A DNA stretch of 64,000 bases from Mactra quadrangularis (lineage: Eukaryota; Mollusca; Bivalvia; Venerida; Mactridae): NCBI GenBank assembly GCA_025267735.1, contig CM046307.1, positions 56,663,395-56,727,394 of the forward strand, read 5' to 3'. Below the pieces are notes generated by a model. It was given only the letters and a program-made list of their open reading frames with translations, searched no databases and was not told the DNA's origin. A program made the translations under genes and the position numbers. Below, piece by piece: positions 39,037-51,711 of the stretch (its first letter is position 1; each line of letters begins with the position of its first letter).

Positions 39037-39390
39037 TTTTACTTGTTCTATATCAATATTGATAATAACTTCAAGTAAATAACTTAACAACATTTACTTC
39101 TAGGATACAATAGAATCTAAAAGTCATGTGTAGTTATTAAGTAAGGTGTAGCAGCCAACTGACCTAACCAGATTTCTTAGAAACTACATTGCCAGTACTT
39201 GCTTACCATATCACTTTTGAAAAAAACAACAAATTTTCACATGCATACTTTTATGCTGAACTTAGCATCATAGAAATCATATGTGACTGATGTATCAGCA
39301 TAGTTTATCCCAAAATATAATAAATAACATGCATGCAGTAAAATTATCTACATTAAACAGATTTTTTACAAATCATTAAGCTTCTTTTTT

Positions 39391-39883
39391 ATATGCCCGA
39401 AAGAATTTCTGGAATATTATGTTATGCCCCCTGGCGTCCGTCCGTCTGTTAGCTATTTGGTTTCCGGAGCATAACTTAAGTTCCATTTGGCCCACAATAT
39501 TCAAAATTCATACGATAATTATCCATATCGGGTAGAAGACCCCTATAGATTTTGGGGTTACAAGGGCAAAGGTCAAGGTCACTATTACCTTAAAACTGAA
39601 AACAGTTTCCGGAGCATAACTTAAGTTCCATTTGGTCAACAATATTCAAACTTCATACGAGGATTGTCCATATCGGGTAGAAGACCCCTATTGATTTTGG
39701 GGTCACAAGGTCAAAGGTCAAGGTCACTATTGCCTTAAGACTTTTTTTCTCTACTTTGTTTTCCACGATTATTCATAATATGATATTCATCTGAAATATT
39801 CTCATGTCTTACTAATGCTTCATCTTAACTAAAAAAAACAACACTTTCGGGCATATAATGCTCTGCCTAGCGGTGCTCTTGTT
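39391..39883 (+). mobile_element. D7 repeat just upstream of the XRN1 exons
   Basis: Opens ATATGCCCGAAAGAATTTC, has two TTCCGGAGCATAACTTAAGT blocks and closes TTTCGGGCATATAATGCTC, GGTGCTCTTGTT. Lies 78 bp before the first recognised XRN1 exon, in what would be an intron. Confidence 0.85.
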
Positions 39884-39961
39884 AAAGCAAATGGAATTTA
39901 TAGAAATCATGATTTTCTGGATTTTGAAAATTCTGATTTTTCACCTGTGTTCATATTTCAG

Positions 39962-40521
39962 GAAAAACTGACTACATTTGAATATGATTTAGAATGTGTG
40001 ATAGATGACTGGGTATTAATGGGTTTTCTGGTTGGAAATGATTTTATACCTCATCTACCTAATTTACATATTAACCATGATGCATTGCCTTTGTTGCAAT
40101 CTCCGTAAACAGAGATCCTGTTCTACTCGCGTTGTCATACTGGATCTCTACTTAGTCAATGCAAGGTCACGTCGAGATGAACTTTGTGTCGACCAATCAA
40201 TGCGTAGCTTTCATCTAGACGAAAACACTATTAATCACATTTTGATTTTGTAATTTCTATTTTTAGACCAAGGTTTGCATGCTGTATTATTCACAGTCTG
40301 CGATTGGGTGGCTCATTTCAAATTGCGTGACGTAGACGATGTAAACAAGTTACGTATCATAACAATTTCGTCATGAATATTATGATGAGAAAAGGTCACC
40401 TGAACGTGACCTTCGTTTGGAAAAGGCCAGATTTAAATTAGCGAGTGGTAAAATTTTAGATTGGGTTTTAATCAGATTGCCTTTGTTGTGGCAGACATAC
40501 ATCGAAACCCTTCCTGTGGTG
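39962..40521 (+). pseudogene. XRN1: XRN1 exon 1 of this copy, interrupted
   Basis: CATATTTCAG acceptor at 39952-39961. Codons 39962-40096 read EKLTTFEYDLECVIDDWVLM and on to HINHDALPLL. The D12 element then intervenes, and codons resume at 40489-40521 with WQTYIETLPVV before a GTATGAG donor. GND in this block is part of the conserved acidic CR2 active-site region. The exon ends in phase 0, while the next exon needs one leftover base. Compared with the family (LPELGG-YI) about four bases seem to be missing before the donor. Confidence 0.85.
40097..40479 (+). mobile_element. D12 element inserted in the XRN1 exon
   Basis: Ends CAATCT and AGATTG are inverted. CCTTTGTTG, coding sequence of the exon, is duplicated at 40088-40096 and 40480-40488. 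The 383 bp bring stop codons into the XRN1 frame; the first is four codons in. Near-identical copies are at 47455 and 61135, also with 9-bp duplications. A 9-bp duplication fits Mutator-like elements, but the family is not proven. No coding capacity. Confidence 0.95.
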
Positions 40522-41275
40522 GTATGAGTACTTTTTCTCCTATTCTGAAATTTAAGTTTTTATGCAGTACTATTTTGTGCAAATGTTAGCTATTATCTAA
40601 GTACCCAGTATGTGGGTATTTCCTTCAGTTAGTAAGGACTTGACTTGAAAATGCATGGGTTTGTAGTTAAGATTGAAACTTCCTTGTTATGGATACTAGC
40701 TTTTTAGTCTCCTTATTGCCTTGAAGTAGCCCAGTCAGTTTACTGGACAGAACATGCGAGGCCATTTGTGTAATGACTTTGCCACCTTGCACTGTTAAAA
40801 GTTATTCTTTTGAGTTGCTCAAGTACTATGTAATGGATTTGCTTTGAATAGTGTTCTCAGCATATCCAGTCAGAAAAAATATTATTTTTGGTATCCCTAC
40901 AATTTGCATAGGAAATTGCTGGTTAGCCATAATCCTATACAACTGGCTTCTTTTTATAAGGTCAGTGAAATGCAAGGATAACTTTATGTTTTTATTGCTA
41001 TTTTTTAATATTGTCAGAAATAACTTATACTTCAACAGTAATTAAGTAGATGTATGTTAAGATGAAATCAAAATGTAAAAATAAATTTTGGAAAATTTAT
41101 TTTTACTTGTCTGTCTGTATGTTTGCTCCTCTTGTTTAAGTTACATGTACTTTGAATTATGATGAAGTGATTTGTGGGGGGGCCTTACATACCTAGATAA
41201 GTAATCTGTGAAGAGTATAGCCATCCAGTTCAAAACCAGTCAGAAAAATCAATTAGAACATACATGTAGCTACGT

Positions 41276-41490
41276 GTACAAGCAGTGGTCCAGTGGTAGG
41301 ATGCAACCTAATGAATCCAGTGGTCTCAAGTTTGAACCCCACTAGAGACACTGCTATTTTCCTTGAGCAAGAAATTCTCCTACAGTCGTTCCACTCCACA
41401 CAGGTGTAAATTGGTACTGTGAGAAATCACCTGCTTGAAGGTGATTTCAATGATCAGAGGTTATCATACTAAAATTGTAAAGTCAACTGA
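41276..41490 (+). mobile_element. S5 SINE
   Basis: Head AGCAGTGGTCCAGTGGTAGG with CAAGTTTGAACCCC as a B-box remnant, then CCTTGAGCAAGAAATTCTCC and CCACTCCACACAGGTGTAAA, a core shared with 58172 and common in marine-invertebrate SINEs. Intronic in the XRN1 copy. Confidence 0.7.
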
Positions 41491-41613
41491 ACATGTATAC
41501 AGTATGGAATCAGACTTTTAAAATTTCTTTATTTATTTTGACATTTCAATCTTAGCCACAACAATTATATGTTAAGTTACAAGTTGCATTATATAGATTT
41601 TATCTCATTTCAG

Positions 41614-41681
41614 GCTATATAAACAATGGAGGAAAATTGGATCTTGAGAGATTTGAGAAAAATTTAACTGCTTTATCTAAG
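41614..41681 (+). pseudogene. XRN1: XRN1 exon 2 of this copy
   Basis: CATTTCAG acceptor, GTAAAT donor. After two bases it reads YINNGGKLDLERFEKNLTAL then SK, matching the family's GYINESG-LNLPRFEK segment. Frame intact internally. Confidence 0.9.
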
Positions 41682-42116
41682 GTAAATGAAAATTGAAATT
41701 GTCATAAGAAACTTTAAATTCAATGTATTTTTGTTACATCCCCCTGGAGATATTAAACTTTTTTAATAATAAAACTTAGTAATGGTTATAGCTATAAGCA
41801 GCCACCTGCTATATGGCCTACAGCCACATTTTCCTTCAAAAATGTCAATTTTCTGCTGCTATTAATATTTAAATATCAAAATATTCACCATGTTGTCAGT
41901 ATTGTATAATCGGCTGACAGATCAATGTTCTAGGAATATATAGAATTTATAATGTCAAAATAAACCGTTTAATGCAAGTCATACTGTATTTTCATTGCAG
42001 CCAAATTTAGCACTTGAAGAAAATTCAATGTTGACAACCAAGGGAGACAATTGTGAATTCTTCCTTAGACTTACAGTGTTTAATATTATATTACATCATA
42101 AACTATATGTTTTCAG

Positions 42117-42239
42117 TTTGATTTTGATACATTCTCTGATCAAGTTGGAGATTTAAAATGGTTAGAATCTAAGAAATCTAACAGAACAGCTGAGAAAGCT
42201 GAACTTTTATCTGCTGCTAGAAAGTTAGGAAAAAATCAG
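42117..42239 (+). pseudogene. XRN1: XRN1 exon 3 of this copy
   Basis: TTTTCAG acceptor, CAG|GTAATA donor, 41 codons in phase 0. It reads FDFDTFSDQVGDLKWLESKK and continues into a lysine-rich stretch. DLKWLESK corresponds to the family's DLKWFESK. Confidence 0.9.
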
Positions 42240-42832
42240 GTAATATTATTTGAAGTTTTCTTGTAGGTTTTCATGTTAGCTTGACATGACATGACTTGAC
42301 TTCTTAGTAGGTTTTGTCTATGCGTTTATTATGAATTGAGAATTCATTACTATGCTATACATTAAAATGTATTATACTTTATTAGGTATGAGGTTTTTTT
42401 TTAATTTTTGCATAAGCTTATCATAGCTTATATTATATTGTTTATGTCATATTCCAAATTGAAATAAATTATCTACTTTGGATCTTGATTCTGTTTAAAC
42501 TCACTTGAGCATATGACCAGATTAAGGCATTGGGATAAGTCTGTGTTGTAGTTTTATGTTGAAACACATTATGATTTTAATAACATTTATGAATGCCTTA
42601 GTTATCTCATATGTTTGACAGATAAAGAAGCAAAATTATGTACAAGTTCATTAATTTGAAGTAGTTTTTGCAAGTTTGAGAAAAACTGCATGATTTTCCA
42701 GAAATTTTAGAAGTGAAAGAGACGTTTCAATGCCCCCTGTTTTATGAGGAAAAAACATTGACAGTGTATGTATTGTTTTATGACGTCTGTATTATACAGG
42801 GAGATAATTATTGTTTTGTTATATTCATTCAG

Positions 42833-42944
42833 AAAAAATCTGTTGAACAGTTATCTAGGGGACAGTTTGAACTATTGGACACATTTGATGAAGATAGTGT
42901 TGATATGGAAGATTTAGGAACTGAACTTATTGATGATATTACAG
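42833..42944 (+). pseudogene. XRN1: XRN1 exon 4 of this copy
   Basis: ATTCATTCAG acceptor, ACAG|GTTAGT donor. It encodes a charged linker (KKSVEQLSRGQFELLDTFDE, then acidic residues) matching the variable acidic loop of XRN1 rather than a fold element. Ends in phase 1, which exon 5 accepts. Confidence 0.85.
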
Positions 42945-43645
42945 GTTAGTTATAAACATTTATATGTTATAGTTCCTGGTGGTATTTAACCCAAAATCTT
43001 CATACGCCTTTTAATTGTTTGAAACGATCATCGGACTAAAATAAGTATGAATAAATTGGTAAACAATGCCATATTTGGTTTAATCGTACTAGGGACAAAT
43101 GCAACCTTGTATGATGTCATATATGTTGTGGATTCACTTTGTGTTGAATATGCTCTAGGGTAGCAATTAAAAGATCAGAGACACACATGTAAAAATATCA
43201 GTGTTTACTTTCACTTTGGTTAATTTTCCATTATTTTACATGTGCAAAATTGTTCAACATCTTTGCATATTAAAATTATAGGCATGAGAATTTTTGGCAT
43301 GCTAGTAGCCAATCACACATCTATTTTTAAAAACCATGTGACAGTCAAAATGCCAGTCATGCTATTAAAGTGTGTGAGTGTCTCTATTTAAAAATAGATT
43401 GGTTTGTACATAGACTTTAGCAGAGGGTAGAAAGTGAACAAGTGACTCTTTCAACCTATGCATATGAAAGTAGCGAAGTGCTGGCTTGCTATATACATGT
43501 AATAATAATTATTAAATTTGCTAAATAGTCTGCTGACAAAAATTACAAATTACAATTTGCAAATTCAGAAAATTACTTATGTCACAGACTGTGGATAAAA
43601 ACATACTTCTGGCATATTTAATACCAAGTATATTGTATATTACAG

Positions 43646-43759
43646 ATGATACGTCTGATGGTTCTTCTGATGATGACACTTTAGATGATGAATTTAGACG
43701 TCATAAAAGACATTATTACAAATGTATATGACAAAAATGGATTATGAAAAAGTTACACC
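43646..43759 (+). pseudogene. XRN1: XRN1 exon 5 of this copy, frameshifted
   Basis: TATTACAG acceptor, CC|GTATGT donor. It starts in the correct phase with DDTSDGSSDDDTLDDEFRRH and KRHYY, then meets a TGA at about 43729. The family's MTKM segment continues in another frame (MTKMDYEKVTP), which agrees in phase with exon 6. An insertion of about eight bases near 43720-43728 explains the shift. Confidence 0.85.
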
Positions 43760-44254
43760 GTATGTATTGTAATTCTCATTGTTCCTTTCAGGCATTGCCA
43801 CAACCTATTACCTCAATGCTTGGGACTTGTGAAAATTGATTTGGATTTGCATAAATGTCTTATTTCATTGAGTCAGGCTTGTTTGTTGCCCTTTACTATA
43901 AAATATAATGAATCAGACTTGTGCTGTAGAGAATTTGATGTGATGGCTTCCATAATACATTCATTTTCTATGTACTCTTTTCTGTTCCAGATGTATTTTT
44001 AACAGTTTTCGGAAATTATCCTGAAGTTTTAGAACCTGAAAAACTTTTTTTTTGAAGAGCTACTGAAATCATAAATTTTAGGACTTAAAAAAGTGCTGAT
44101 GGAATTCAAGCACATGGCCTCTACTATATCCAGATCTCACTTTTTTAGACCATAATATAGGAAGTTCATTTTGACCTCAAGATGCTATTAACTACTTTAT
44201 TTCACAGTGTTCCCTGTAGTTTATTATTTAATGTTATCTACATTATTGTTATAG

Positions 44255-44344
44255 AGATGTATTAAAAGATCAAGCAGAAGGCTATGCACGAGGTATACAA
44301 TGGATATTGTTTTATTATAATGAAGGTGTACCATCATGGAGCTG
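44255..44344 (+). pseudogene. XRN1: XRN1 exon 6 of this copy
   Basis: TTATAG acceptor, TG|GTAAGT donor. It reads DVLKDQAEGYARGIQWILFY and YNEGVPSWSW, corresponding to the family's DQAACYVQAIQWILHYYYHG-SWSW. Intact. Confidence 0.92.
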
Positions 44345-45580
44345 GTAAGTAGTCTAGAAGTTTTTGTGAAAGTCGAAGAAATAGTTTCTAGGGCTTCAGC
44401 GAGTTGATCCATAATTAGTCCATTTTTAGGGGGGAGGGGCTGATTTGATTTAATTGAGGACCTATGATTTGCTATTCGATACCAGCTTTTAAACTTGTCT
44501 GTTTAATGTATATTAAGGTAACAAAATGAATTCACACTTCAGCATATTTTTTTGTATTTTTCAAAGTATCACATTCAAAACCTAAGCACATCTAATAGAC
44601 AATCTGATTGGCTGAAGTTGCTTTAAATAACCAATAAAAATCTTTCTATTATCAATGTTAGTCTTAAATCTATAGATCTTCATTGGTTTATAGTGAAGTG
44701 AAGTGAAGTGAATGTATTTGACGATCGGAATAATTAAAATTCAAAGTCTGGCAATATTTTGGTTTTAGAAAAAGATAATAATTTACTGTATTAATTTTGT
44801 TGCGTCACAAATGATGCACTACAGACATTTTAACGGGTCATCAATGAAAAAATGCATCAAAGACGCAAAAATGCTCCGTTGTGGAAACACAGCATTTATT
44901 ATATTTACGTATTCATTTTGTTAGTGAATATAAACTAGAAAGATTTTAGGATTAAGCAAACAAAGGAACAAAGGATCATGTCATCATCATTACTTACGAG
45001 GTTTGTTACCATGAAAATATGACTGTTTGGTTACAATTTCAGTTATAGTGACATTTAGACATCAAAATATCGAATTACTCCATAAAACTTCTTGGTCAAG
45101 GGCCAAAAAATTGACTTAAAAAAAATGTTTGTTTCAATGATTATTTGCCTGTGGCATTTTATTATTTTGTTTACTCTCAAAATAGAGATTTGGTGAGGTA
45201 TGTTTTTTTTCATTTTCGTGGATTTTTGATCGGTCGGAACTTGGAATGCTATTATAAGACACATGTACTGTAAATCATGCATTTGTTTAGGTTATTGATT
45301 TGATTAACATTTGGAATGAAATGTAATGAATCAAATTGAAAAACATTGAATCAGAAGAAAACAATTGAATCAACATCCAAGTGTTATTGTTGCCATCATA
45401 ATTGCTGCCATTTATAATAACTATCTTAGACAAAGCACTTAGGCTAAGATTGTAAATATGGATCTGAGGAATTAAAGTCTAGGTTTTAGGACTTACAGTT
45501 GTTTAGTAGAATTTGCCATCATATTTGCAAAAACAATGGCACTTGTTGTAAACAAATAAATGAATTTTTTTTATTTCCAG

Positions 45581-45737
45581 GTTTTATCCTCATCATTATG
45601 CACCTTATATGAGTGATGTTAAAGATTTTAAGAATATGTCTATGGATTTTAATCTTGGTACACCATTTATGCCATTTGAACAGTTAATGGCTGTACTACC
45701 TGCTGCAAGTAAAGAATTTCTTCCGAAACCATACCAG
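45581..45737 (+). pseudogene. XRN1: XRN1 exon 7 of this copy
   Basis: TTATTTCCAG acceptor, CAG|GTTAGT donor. Reads FYPHHYAPYMSDVKDFKNMS and, further on, PFEQLMAVLPAASKEFLP, a hallmark XRN1 stretch. All 52 codons are open and in phase with both neighbours. Confidence 0.95.
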
Positions 45738-46021
45738 GTTAGTGTTTGATTTATACATGATTTTCTTATCACTATGTCCTGGGTCAGTATAAAAAGATAA
45801 TTAAATATTGATTTATTTTATTCAGCTGTCAGTTGTGCATACATTAACCCTACTGAATTAAATACTCACTGCAGTATTTCTGTACTCACTATAGATTATC
45901 AAGCATTTAAATCAGCATGGTTAATGTATGTGCCACTGAATAAAATTTACCAATATCTTTGAAGTGAAGTATAATTAGTATAATATTCTATATTATTTAG
46001 TTTAGTTTAGACTAATTTATT

Positions 46022-46216
46022 TTAGCTTGATTGTGAAACAAGTTCTTACAACTTAGATTAATCACTTTCAAGTTTGCTTCCTGGTCCCCCAGTACTGAGC
46101 TAGTTGGATAAAGTTTCTTGCTCATCGGGTAGGTTTTGGAAGGAATTTGAAACAACATAGAACTGGCTATCCAATGAGTTCCAGTCCAATGTCATAACTG
46201 CTTGGCCACGAATGCT
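46022..46216 (-). mobile_element. S3 SINE
   Basis: Minus-strand copy: head complement TGGCCACGAATGC, B-box remnant, then CCAGTACTGAGC and GATTAATCACTTTCAAGTTT matching the S3 3' body, and AACAAGTTCTTACAACTTAG at the tail. Intronic. Confidence 0.7.
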
Positions 46217-46242
46217 TTTATATTTATTTTCCTAACAATACA

Positions 46243-46662
46243 TAAAGCCATGCCATATCGAAATTTTGTTAAGCGTCTGTGTGCACGTAGGTTTTAGAGT
46301 TCTCAATCAAAATAAAAAACAAAATTGTAGGTAAAATTTTCTTAAATAATTTCAATGTTCTGGGATTCGATACGACAAATTAATTCAGGGAAAATTGTGT
46401 TCATCGTAAGCAATTTATCATAATCGCGTCATTAATACAATATATATTTTACATAAAAAACACTAGTCATTTTAAATCAAATCAGACCATTGTTTCATAT
46501 TATGAGGATGTTATTCCATTGAAAATATATGTAATGAATTGGGGTTTTTCTTTTGCCTTAAAAATGTTTGTGTTTTCGTTTTCGGTTTGTGTGTTTTTGT
46601 GAATAGGTAGGTTTGTCAAGTTTGAGTTGACGCTTAACAGAATTCCAATTTGGCATGGCCTA
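46243..46662. mobile_element. D14 MITE
   Basis: Ends AAGCCATGCCATATCGAAAT and the complement of AGGCCATGCCAAATTGGAAT, followed on both arms by TTNTGTTAAGCGTC. Second copy at 62699-63157. Confidence 0.85.
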
Positions 46663-46896
46663 ATGTATTAACCCTTCATTTCATCACTTCTCCAACTTGG
46701 CCATCATGTGAATATTTTTTGGATACATGCACTCCAGGACAGTTTGTCACAAAACCTGGTTACTTTATTTGATTGTTGTATAAATAATTAGATCATTCTG
46801 TGCTCCACTTATAATTGATGATACTACGGTACCATATGATAATCTCTACTGTAATAATAACATTAATTACAAGAAAAAACATTGTTGTTATTGATA

Positions 46897-47163
46897 TACA
46901 GTGCCATCCAAAAATACATTTATACTTGTAAAACAGCTGTTTGTTTATTAAAACAATGAAAATTTATTTCGTATGAAGTTACACATTATGATAGTTATAA
47001 TAGATTGTAAATGAGGTCATGATACTTCATATATTTGTAATAGTTGTAAATGCACATGTATCTAAAGATGTGTTTTTAATTTCATGTGCATTGGTAAAAA
47101 TTAAAAAAAAAAATCATACATAAATTTTACAAAAGTGTATAGGTAATTATGGATGGCTTTGTA
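46897..47163. mobile_element. D1 short mariner-like element
   Basis: Left CAGTGCCATCCAAAAATACA; right complementary to CAAAGCCATCCATAATTACC; TA-rich flanks. Intronic. Confidence 0.55.
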
Positions 47164-47292
47164 TTTATATGTGTGTTTGATACAAACCAAATTAAACCCT
47201 GACATCAGAGCTATTTTGGGCACACTTTTAAGTATAAAGTGATATTCACAAACAGTAAACAGTCATATATTCTATATTACATATATTTTCAG

Positions 47293-47412
47293 AGTTTAAC
47301 GATCAATGATTCATCACCAGTTATAGATTTTTATCCACCAGAATTTCAGACTGATCTCAATGGTAAACAACAAGATTGGGAAGCTGTTGTACTTATACCT
47401 TTCATTGATGAG
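47293..47412 (+). pseudogene. XRN1: XRN1 exon 8 of this copy
   Basis: ATTTTCAG acceptor, GAG|GTGAGA donor, 40 codons in phase 0. Reads SLTINDSSPVIDFYPPEFQT and DLNGKQQDWEAVVLIPFIDE, nearly identical to the family's DLNGKQQEWEAVVLIPFIDE. Confidence 0.95.
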
Positions 47413-47454
47413 GTGAGATAGCTAGTTTGTGTTTGTTTGTAGGTCAATCTCTGT

Positions 47455-47847
47455 AAACAGAGTTCCTGTTCTACTCGCGTTGTCGTACTGGATCTCTACT
47501 AAGTCAATGCAAGGTCACGTCGAGATGAACTTTGTGTCGACCAATCAATGCGTAGCTTTCATCTACACAAAAACACTATTAATCACCTTTTGATTTCGTA
47601 ATTTCTATTTTTAGACCAAGGTTTGCATGCAAATTTAACAGCGGTATTATTCACAGTCTGCGATTGGGTGGCTCATTTCAAATTGCGTGACGTAGACGAT
47701 GTAAACAATTTATGTATCATAACAATTTCGTCATGAATATTATGATGAGAAAAGGTCACCTGAACGTGACCTTCGTTTGGAAAAGGCCAGATCTAAATTA
47801 GCGAGTATGCGAGCGGTAAAATTTTAGATCGGGTTTTAATCAGATTG
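47455..47847 (+). mobile_element. D12 element, intronic copy
   Basis: CAATCTCTGTAAACAGAG at left, TTTTAATCAGATTG at right. TTTGTAGGT is duplicated at 47446-47454 and 47848-47856. 393 bp; it includes a GCATGCAAATTTAACAGCGG stretch that is partly missing in the 40097 copy. Confidence 0.95.
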
Positions 47848-48116
47848 TTTGTAGGTCTGTCCAGCTGTCTGTCTGTCTGTCCACCTGTTTGTTGATTGCT
47901 TTGTTGACTCCTTACATATGTTTAAGTTAGACTTGTTTTAACTTTTTGATTTCACAAAGCAATGTTTTCTGACAACTCCTTTAAGTGAAATTCATTAAAT
48001 CATTATAACACTTGTTTTAAGTTCAGTGAAGACCATTTTGAAATGGGGGAGGGGCAAAACAGGTTAAAATATAGGTTAGACCAGTTTTGGGGTTGACCTA
48101 TTACTAAATGTACTTA

Positions 48117-48441
48117 CAGCCACTCGGCTAGCTCAGTTTGTAGCACACTAGACTACTGATGGATGGGTTGTGGGTTCAATTCCTGAGTGGGGTATACTCT
48201 TATAGTGTTTGGTCATGAAGTAATTTTTATGGTCATGAAGTAATTTTTACAGCCTATCTCTCTCCTACCACTGGTTCTAAATTATGTAGGGCAGTTGTCA
48301 GTCACTGATGGAAGTATGTTCCTAGTTACTGGTTAACAGCTAAATCTAGAGATTTAGCCTTTCCAGGAATGGCGAGTTGAATGACTGAATGCCCTAATAT
48401 TACATATACAATGTGTTCCTACGACATCAATCCCAACAAAA
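48117..48441 (+). mobile_element. S2 SINE with internal duplication
   Basis: Head CTCGGCTAGCTCAGTTTGTAG and GGGTTCAATTCCTGAG, S2 body, tail AATCCCAACAAAAAATG. A GGTCATGAAGTAATTTTTA block is duplicated in tandem (about 48212-48250), unlike other S2 copies. Confidence 0.85.
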
Positions 48442-48550
48442 AATGGGCTATTTTGAAATGGGGGTAGACATGCAAAACTATAATATTGACCTGTCTAGGG
48501 CTAAACTATAGATACATGTACTTAATGTAAAATAATTTTGTATATTTTAG

Positions 48551-48730
48551 AATTGTCTGCTCTCAGCTATCAGATCTGTACAACATATGTTAATGGATGA
48601 AGAGAAAGCTGTAATTGTCATGAACCTCATTTGTTGTATAAATGTTGTATGAATACACTGCTGAACCTGGTGGTGTGTATTCTTCCACATTGCCGCACTA
48701 CTTTCCAGATATTGCCATTAATCATTCTAA
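48551..48730 (+). pseudogene. XRN1: XRN1 exon 9 of this copy, two frameshifts
   Basis: ATATTTTAG acceptor, CTAA|GTAAGT donor. It opens NCLLSAIRSVQHMLMDEEKA, then the frame breaks. NCHEPHLLYK is read in a second frame and EYTAEPGGVYSSTLPHYFPD in a third, which then fits exon 10. Two single-base losses, near 48612 and 48648, suffice. Confidence 0.88.
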
Positions 48731-48734
48731 GTAA

Positions 48735-49292
48735 GTTTTTGTCATATTTTAAGCTTCTATTCTTTCACTGTAATTTAGAAAGGTTTTCAATCAGTTTTGT
48801 TTATAAGGGTCTGATGTAAAACCAATCAAAATGAGATATAAGAAAAAAGTTTCTCTTTCATATTGCCCAAGTTTAGAAAGTGGAGACCTTCTCCTACCCT
48901 GTCAAAATTTGCTTAAGATATCAATAGTTTGATTTCCTTTGTTTTGATGTTCTCTTTATCAAGCTTCCGACATTATTTACTCACCATAGCATTGCTCTGG
49001 GTGAACTTTTTGCATAGTTTGATGTCTTACATCAGTTCATCTATCAGTTTATCCTTCAACAATTGGCTTGTAAACACTATATGTAAATTGTTCTTAGATC
49101 AACGTATAAGTACAGGTGGTTCGTATAAACATTACATTATGTAAACATAGCCAGTTTCTTTAAAAACTAATATATAGGGGTGAAACATAATCACAATTTA
49201 ATAGTTTAGTTAGTTTAAGCATATTTTATTTACATTTCATCATATAAAATGTACAAGATACATACACAGTACTTACAACTAATATTGAATGT
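48735..49292. other. Intronic, no feature recognised
   Basis: No repeat or exon recognised between XRN1 exon 9 and the S1 SINE. Confidence 0.4.
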
Positions 49293-49304
49293 AAAAGCGG
49301 TCTA

Positions 49305-49598
49305 ACCCGGGTCGATAGCGCAGTTGGTAGCACTCGGGGATTTGGATACTCGTGCCTGAGGGGGTGCGGGTTCGAATCCCACCCAGGGAGGTTATACCCT
49401 TCCATGAAAATCTGACAATAATGTCTATTTTCCTCCATTGATTAGATAATATGGAGACGTTTCCGGCCTTGTGGAAGGGTAGGTGAGTACTGGTTATTGA
49501 CAATGGTCCAGGAAAGCTAGGTTAGGTGCGCTGGACGCCGTGAAATGACCTAAATTGTGTTGATACGGCGTTAACTCCAATAGATAAATAAATTAATT
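49305..49598 (+). mobile_element. S1 SINE with 12-bp target duplication
   Basis: Nearly identical to 16373-16661. AAAAGCGGTCTA is duplicated at 49293-49304 and 49599-49610. Tail AGATAAATAAATTAATT. Intronic, recent. Confidence 0.93.
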
Positions 49599-49791
49599 AA
49601 AAGCGGTCTATATTCAAATTTAAATCAGTAAAATGATGATCATTCACCTGTTGAGTGGGCAAATCCATTATTTGAAGTACATGAACACGTGTGACCTGTA
49701 AATTTATATGACCTGTATGTATTGCTTTAAGGTGTTGTTTTTTAACAGGGGTTTTATTCATTTTCACATTTCATCAATTTGTTAATTTCAG

Positions 49792-49918
49792 ACTAACTAA
49801 AATACCAAAGGAAGGATTCAGGATTGAATCAAAAGATTTAAGAAAAGGAATGTTACCTGGAGTCAAACTTGATGTTTTCTTCCCAGGATTTCCCACTTTA
49901 GAACATATTAAACATACA
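49792..49918 (+). pseudogene. XRN1: XRN1 exon 10 of this copy
   Basis: TTAATTTCAG acceptor, ACA|GTAAGA donor. Reads LTKIPKEGFRIESKDLRKGM and DVFFPGFPTLEHIKHT, with FPTLEHI matching the family's GFPTLKHI. Intact. Confidence 0.93.
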
Positions 49919-51049
49919 GTAAGATTCTTAAATATTGTCAATAGAGTTTTTAGCTCAACTATCAGGGGAATTGTGGTGGGTCTATCATACTCAGTTGTGT
50001 TGGTCTAACACTTCTTGGTCAAGGTTTTAGGTGCTACTTTTTAGCTCGACTTTTCGAAGAAAATGAGAGCTATTGCTATCACTTGGGCGTCGGCGTTGGC
50101 GTTGGTTTTCAGGTTAAAGTTTTTTGAAACACTTATAACTTCAAAACTATCCAAGTTAATTTATTGAAAGTTGGTATACTTATTTAGTGGGTCTATATTA
50201 ACCATTCTGTGAAAGGGGATAACTCTGGATGAATTATTTTATGAGTTATTGCCCTTTTATACTTAAAAAATTGCAAAATATGAGGTTAAAATTTTTCCTG
50301 TTTAGAATATCATCAATACTGATCAAGACATTTGACTTAAAGTTTGTATACTTATTTGTCAGTACCATATCTACATTACTGTGAAGGCACATAACTGTGG
50401 ATGAATTTTTTTTGGAGTAATTGCCCTTTTATTCTTAAAGTCATAAAAGTGACGAGAAATAAGAACCATCATGATATCAAATAAAGCAAAATAGTTGCAT
50501 AATAGTGATCTTTGGTCATTAAAATTACTAACTATGAATTAAAAATGCAGCGATAACCATCCATCACACAGATGACGACGGATGAAATAACCCAATTTTC
50601 CTTTCAGAGGCCATTTCACGGAAATGGCCGATAAGACCCGTACGTCATCGGAAAATTACGACAGTTGCTAATTTGCATATTAAACGGTGTTCCGGTAAAA
50701 AATCGTAATCATGATAAATGTCAAAGCTTGAAATATGCGGCACATACTTTGGTTTACCTCATTAAAGACACAACTTATCGCAAATTTTGACATCTGTGTT
50801 GCACGCTTTTTTCGGGCTAGATATAACGGTAGTATTTCAATATGTTACGATTAATGAACATACTTTCTGAGGCCCTGCAATGACTACATGAACCTAGTTC
50901 AAATGCAGTGTTGATAATGATCGTTTCATCACACACTTGAAAAATATTCATAATTGACAATGATATTTGCTGTTTTGGGTTTGAGTTAAAATCTTTGATG
51001 CAACTGAAGTGATTTTAATCTGTCAATACAAACGGCGAGCAATCGGGTA

Positions 51050-51352
51050 CAGCCGCCCGATCAGCTAAGTTGGTAGCTCGCAAGTCTACTGATTGAGGGG
51101 TCGTAGGTTTCATTTTAGAGCGGGGCATACTCTCGTGGAGCTTGGTTATGAAATTATTTCTACGGTCATTCTCCCTACTACCAATTATTTTTAATAATGT
51201 AGCGCAGTTGTCAGTCCCTGACGAAAGTATGCGCTTAGCAGTTGGTTAAAAGCTAAATCTAGAGATTTAGCCTTTCCTGGAGTAGTGAGCCGGTTAGCTG
51301 ACTGCCGTGATATAACTTATATAATGTGTGCAACGGCGTTAAACCCCAAAAA
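51050..51352 (+). mobile_element. S2 SINE
   Basis: Head CGATCAGCTAAGTTGGTAGC, damaged B box (GTAGGTTTCATTTTAG), complete S2 body and tail AAACCCCAAAAAACAAGC. Older than the copies at 20316 and 38250. Confidence 0.8.
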
Positions 51353-51711
51353 ACAAGCAATCGAGTGCTGATACCACAGTGGATAAACTATTATGTTTTC
51401 CCGACTTGTTTTATCGCCATTTGTGACCAATATATGGACGGTTTAGAGGGTTTGGTAGCTAAGTTTTGCACTGTGCAAGTACGCACTCAGGTATCAGCTC
51501 ACGCTGATGAAATCTGGGGTTGCCTCGTGCCAGTCTCGCAAATGCCCTCCTGTCTATGTATCTTTGATCCCTCCAAACTCCCCGATTGCATAACATAGCC
51601 AAGAAACACACTTAGAGGCATTATCTTTATCTTGAATTCAAGATATGTCTATCTTTATTCCCTTTTGGCCACCAGTCCTAAGTGCTCATTTGTTATACAT
51701 GGTGAACAGAA